From the NCBI GenBank assembly GCA_951828515.1, contig OX639992.1:4070217-4134216 (forward strand): a stretch of DNA of 64,000 nt. The letters run 5' to 3'. Both the position numbers and the translations under genes were made by a program. The DNA is from an uncultured Poribacteria bacterium (GTDB lineage Bacteria; Poribacteria; WGA-4E; WGA-3G). Positions 61,449 through 64,000 of the stretch are shown in pieces. The number at the start of each line of letters is the position of its first letter. The stretch's first letter is position 1. The notes under the pieces are model-generated. The model saw nothing but the letters and a program-made list of their open reading frames with translations, did no database searches and had not been told where the DNA came from.

Positions 61449-61611
61449 TTGGATGGAAATATGGAAGGCGTGCGGATGGAAGATTGGAACACTGGAAAAT
61501 TGGGAGCTCCATCCTTCCCGTCTTCCATCCTTCCCGTCTTTTCTTCCGCTCTTCCCTGCCAGTCTTTTGCTGATAGCCGACCGCGGACCGCTGACCGCTA
61601 TAACAGCGTGC

Positions 61612-62283
61612 TTAACTTTCGTCATTGTCCGAGTTCCCATCTAAGACTTCATCGAGGTCCAGATTTATTCCGAACTCATCCAGCAAGTTATCGTCTTTCA
61701 GTTTCATCCCGAGCATAATAAGGGTTTCGGCTAAGGTTAACCGATCGACTTTAGTCATTTCAAGTGTTTCGGTTTCAGAAACTAACTCTGTGCGTAGAGA
61801 CTCCTGATTCCGACGCGCTTGCTCTCGCAGTAGTTTCACTTCGTTGGTGAGCCGATCAATCTGTTTCTGGAACTCACTGGCGAAATCGTTTATGAGGGTT
61901 GACAATTTCTGGAGGTCCGCCTCGCCGCGCGCGGTAATCCCATCGAGTCTCGCATCGAGTTTCGCGTCGATGAGTCCCTCAATTTTTTCCAACGTTAACC
62001 CTAAGTCTTCGCCCCCAATCTGGTCGGACAGCGTCCGAATCTCGGTTTTGACCTCTGCTGTGTCCTTCGTAACGCGTCGATCTACACGCGTGAGTTTGTC
62101 ATCAACCTGCTGTCGTATGTCCTCCAATTCTTGGTTGAGCGTGCGCAGGCGCTTGTTATAACTCCTGATATATCTACCGACGATGCTGTCACGGAGGTGT
62201 GCCTCCAGTTGATCTCGCGCTGGATCTTCTTCAGTTTCCACGCTGTTGTGCTCCAAGCCTTGGACATCTATCGGATCTCGCAT
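61612..62283 (-). CDS. coiled-coil protein of unknown function
   Basis: A 223-residue, highly charged helical protein (YNKRLRTLNQELEDIRQQVD, FQKQIDRLTNEVKLLREQAR) with long heptad patterns. No signal peptide or membrane helix is seen. GGAGGG precedes the ATG. It ends SDNDES and overlaps the region upstream of the CapA-like gene on the same strand. No known family is recognised; similar proteins in other genomes are DNA- or cytoskeleton-associated scaffolds, but this is not evidence here. Confidence 0.7.
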   Translation of the reverse strand: MRDPIDVQGLEHNSVETEEDPARDQLEAHLRDSIVGRYIRSYNKRLRTLNQELEDIRQQVDDKLTRVDRRVTKDTAEVKTEIRTLSDQIGGEDLGLTLEKIEGLIDAKLDARLDGITARGEADLQKLSTLINDFASEFQKQIDRLTNEVKLLREQARRNQESLRTELVSETETLEMTKVDRLTLAETLIMLGMKLKDDNLLDEFGINLDLDEVLDGNSDNDES

Positions 62284-62373
62284 GTATGTTGTCCCTCCGT
62301 TTTCAAGAAAGAATACACCAGTTCTGTCTACTTCACTGTTGAAGCGGGTGTGTGCCTTGCTACGAAAATAAAC

Positions 62374-63426
62374 TTATGGATAATTATAGACGTTGTCAGA
62401 TTGTCTCGGTGTATCGGCATCCTCAAAACCAATATCTGGTTGGGTAGATGTCTCACGATTCGCATTAAATTCGCGTAAGATGCAACTGACTATTTCCTCT
62501 GTATAGGCTTGGGCATCAACACGTTGTTGATTTGCTTCCCATGCCATCCTTGCTGCGGCTTCAAAATATTCTGCGTGTTTGTAAGCGTCGAGGAGATCTT
62601 TACCGCGCGAAAACGTTCCGTGACCCACCCAATAAAGAATATGCCGCTCCGCATGCCCACCATTCTGGAAAAGCCGTAAACTCTCATAAGATAACTCTGG
62701 GATACCTGGTGCCTTCTCTTCCACGAATCCGATGCCGCTGGATTCATCGTATATGATAGGCGTTTCCGGTTCATATCCTCTCAGGAAATTGTAAAATCGA
62801 TCAGGCGCGCCGTGTTCTGTCCGAGAAATTAAATTTAAAAACTTTGGTTGCAAGTGCACAAGGGCATTAAACCCGAGACCTTCCAACTGCTCAAAAATAA
62901 GAAGATAGTGGAACATCTCGCTTGTGGGTGCTGGCGGCGCGATACCCTCTCGATTTAAATCTATGGTCGCCTGGTCCGGCGTGCCGAAGCGCATACGATA
63001 ATGTACGCCATCGGGTTCAACTTCAATGAGTGTTAAATTAAGAGCAGGATGTTCAATACCAATCATATCCAAACGTGAACCTGACTTTGTGAGCAGGACG
63101 TGTCGTCCAGCCAGACCTTTAACGATAATCTGCGATGGTAATTGATAACGCGGCGATGCATTGTAGGGGATGAGACAGACATCCTGAACCGTTTCAGCTA
63201 AAACTGCACCCATATTGCCAGCAGTCGCCCACAAATATTCGTGAGCATGGGCATGCGCACCGACCCAGCCCATCTCTCCTATCAGCATCCCACATTCGCC
63301 GTCCGGTGAAATTGGACGCAGGTCGGGATGGTACCCGCGTTCTCGCCAGCGTTCGTAGCGGTAGCTTTGCGGTGGTGGTGCTGCTAAAGCATTTGTCAGA
63401 TACGGATTGGCTAATGTTGAATCCAT
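62374..63426 (-). CDS. class II aldolase/adducin-like protein
   Basis: A 350-residue protein. The C-terminal half shows the class II aldolase pattern: GLGFNALVHLQPKFLNLIS (the H-x-H-P region), GGHAERHILYWVGHGTFSRG with histidines for the metal, then LLDAYKHAEYFEAAARMAWE. The N-terminal half has HAHAHEYLWATAGNMG. Rhamnulose-1-phosphate and fuculose-1-phosphate aldolases are the closest known kinds. It is placed directly after a leader repeat. It would fit the deoxy-sugar or sugar-acid catabolism suggested elsewhere in the window; assignment is moderate. Confidence 0.6.
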   Translation of the reverse strand: MDSTLANPYLTNALAAPPPQSYRYERWRERGYHPDLRPISPDGECGMLIGEMGWVGAHAHAHEYLWATAGNMGAVLAETVQDVCLIPYNASPRYQLPSQIIVKGLAGRHVLLTKSGSRLDMIGIEHPALNLTLIEVEPDGVHYRMRFGTPDQATIDLNREGIAPPAPTSEMFHYLLIFEQLEGLGFNALVHLQPKFLNLISRTEHGAPDRFYNFLRGYEPETPIIYDESSGIGFVEEKAPGIPELSYESLRLFQNGGHAERHILYWVGHGTFSRGKDLLDAYKHAEYFEAAARMAWEANQQRVDAQAYTEEIVSCILREFNANRETSTQPDIGFEDADTPRQSDNVYNYP

Positions 63427-63518
63427 TTTTAAAATTATACCTTGCGGAGAAATTACGGTCGTTATATCTTTGAGAGACGTTTCTCAAATCCGTCTGCGCT
63501 GTTGTTGCAGGCTACCTA
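63427..63518 (-). repeat. 5' leader repeat next to the aldolase-like start codon
   Basis: On the minus strand: GTAGCCTGCAACAACAGCGC, then after about 55 bp CTCCGCAAGGTATAATTTTA directly before AAAATG. It is the third location of the family seen at 39712-39990 and 50060-50151. Confidence 0.65.
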
Positions 63519-63573
63519 CTTCGTTTAACGTTCCCATCAAAGCCCTCAAACATAATTGAGATGTACCAGAGAC

Positions 63574-63635
63574 CTGTGCATAATGAAATTCTGCCTTAAA
63601 TGGCATAATTTGCCTTGCTTTACATTTGGGGTGCA
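63574..63635 (+). repeat. dispersed 65-70-bp repeat, copy 2
   Basis: Matches 36831-36900 with several substitutions. No gene is supported in 63519-64000. Confidence 0.6.
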
Positions 63636-63809
63636 GCCCAAGAGCAATCAATTGAAAAACCTCAACGATTTATTTATCTTTTAACTATACCATGTCTAAA
63701 ACGAAATAGCAAATTTTTAGCGGACTAATGAGTTTTCCCTACCGTTGCTTTTTGACAACTTGGTTTTTATATGGTATAATAGTTGGGCGAATCACATGAC
63801 GTAACTAAC

Positions 63810-63960
63810 TATGGTGAAATATACAATTACCTATACACCAGAAGATTGGCGAGGCGTTTTTGCTGGGAGTTCCTCAAGGAAATTGGGTCTTTAAATAGAC
63901 TTAAATCCATTCCTTGTATTCCATTCCTCGCCAGCGGGAGTGGCGGGTTTTCGCTTCTTA
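63810..63960 (+). other. possible decayed MITE near the right edge
   Basis: TATGGTGAAATATACAATTA, CTATACACCAGAAGA and two copies of a GGCGAGG/CCTCGCC motif resemble the TA-flanked MITEs (compare TAATTACTTATACACCGA at 30174). The right end is not clear. Confidence 0.35.
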
Positions 63961-64000
63961 TGCTAATCGAGGAACAGCAAAGGTTCAACTCGGTAGTATT

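Noticed and set aside
61449-61640. N-terminal extension of the CapA-like protein
   Set aside because: The DNA is a run of GGAAGG/GATGG-type short repeats and the peptide has no similarity to the family; a signal peptide begins at the later ATG.

Overview
The window reads as a piece of an uncultured, catabolism-rich bacterium, most likely Candidatus Poribacteria or a close relative. This is inferred from gene content, not from a marker gene: large secreted proteins ending in a NYPNPFNPETWIPY-type FlgD/T9SS-like C-terminal domain, planctomycete-type PSD1/DUF1549 cytochromes paired with DUF1501, several phytanoyl-CoA dioxygenase-like proteins, a sulfatase, many LamG-type secreted proteins, a UGSC-family selenoprotein, and abundant small non-autonomous repeats. 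No rRNA or tRNA was seen.

Layout. 1-11.7 kb: mostly minus-strand catabolic genes (DUF1501, PSD1 cytochrome, two small retropepsin-like aspartic proteases, sulfatase, two PhyH proteins, a LamG protein, a methyltransferase) with an AAA/DUF234 ATPase and a Nudix hydrolase on the plus strand. 12.4-30.0 kb: a tandem array of six very large modular secreted proteins alternating between two N-terminal types (A-B-A-B-A-B). Each has a signal peptide, 1-5 bacterial Ig-like repeats, usually a leucine-rich-repeat cassette, often a dockerin-like EF-hand pair, and the same C-terminal sorting-like domain. The spacers between them are themselves duplicated and carry near-consensus sigma70-type promoters, terminators and insertions of two MITE families. 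30.5-43.6 kb: sugar and sugar-acid catabolism (two MDR dehydrogenases, Gfo/Idh/MocA, GH32, 3-hydroxyisobutyrate-dehydrogenase-like, PL22-like oligogalacturonate lyase), an orphan ABC ATPase with a DUF58 protein, a HAD phosphatase and a HicAB pair. 43.9-48.7 kb: a broken LRR/glycosidase-like/dockerin gene, an IS200/IS605-like end-only element, a HigB-like toxin interrupted by TGA, an antitoxin-like/TPR fusion, and a dockerin remnant split by a MITE. 48.8-63.4 kb: enolase-superfamily enzyme, M14-like deacylase, TPR protein, the UGSC selenoprotein with an in-frame TGA and a hairpin, a LamG protein, a second PSD1-type protein, Lon protease, a DUF6785-like membrane protein, CapA-like protein, a coiled-coil protein and a class II aldolase-like protein.

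Working together: enzymes for breaking down sulfated and acidic polysaccharides (sulfatase, GH32, PL22, enolase superfamily, dehydrogenases, aldolase) sit beside secreted carbohydrate- or protein-binding modules. Two separate C-terminal signatures mark the exported proteins: the FlgD/T9SS-like domain on the six large array proteins, and a short tail of the form KL[AT]xxWxx[LI]K on five smaller secreted proteins with unrelated bodies. The second looks like an undescribed sorting or attachment tag and is the most novel protein-level observation here. The array and the MITE traffic around it are the most novel DNA-level observations.
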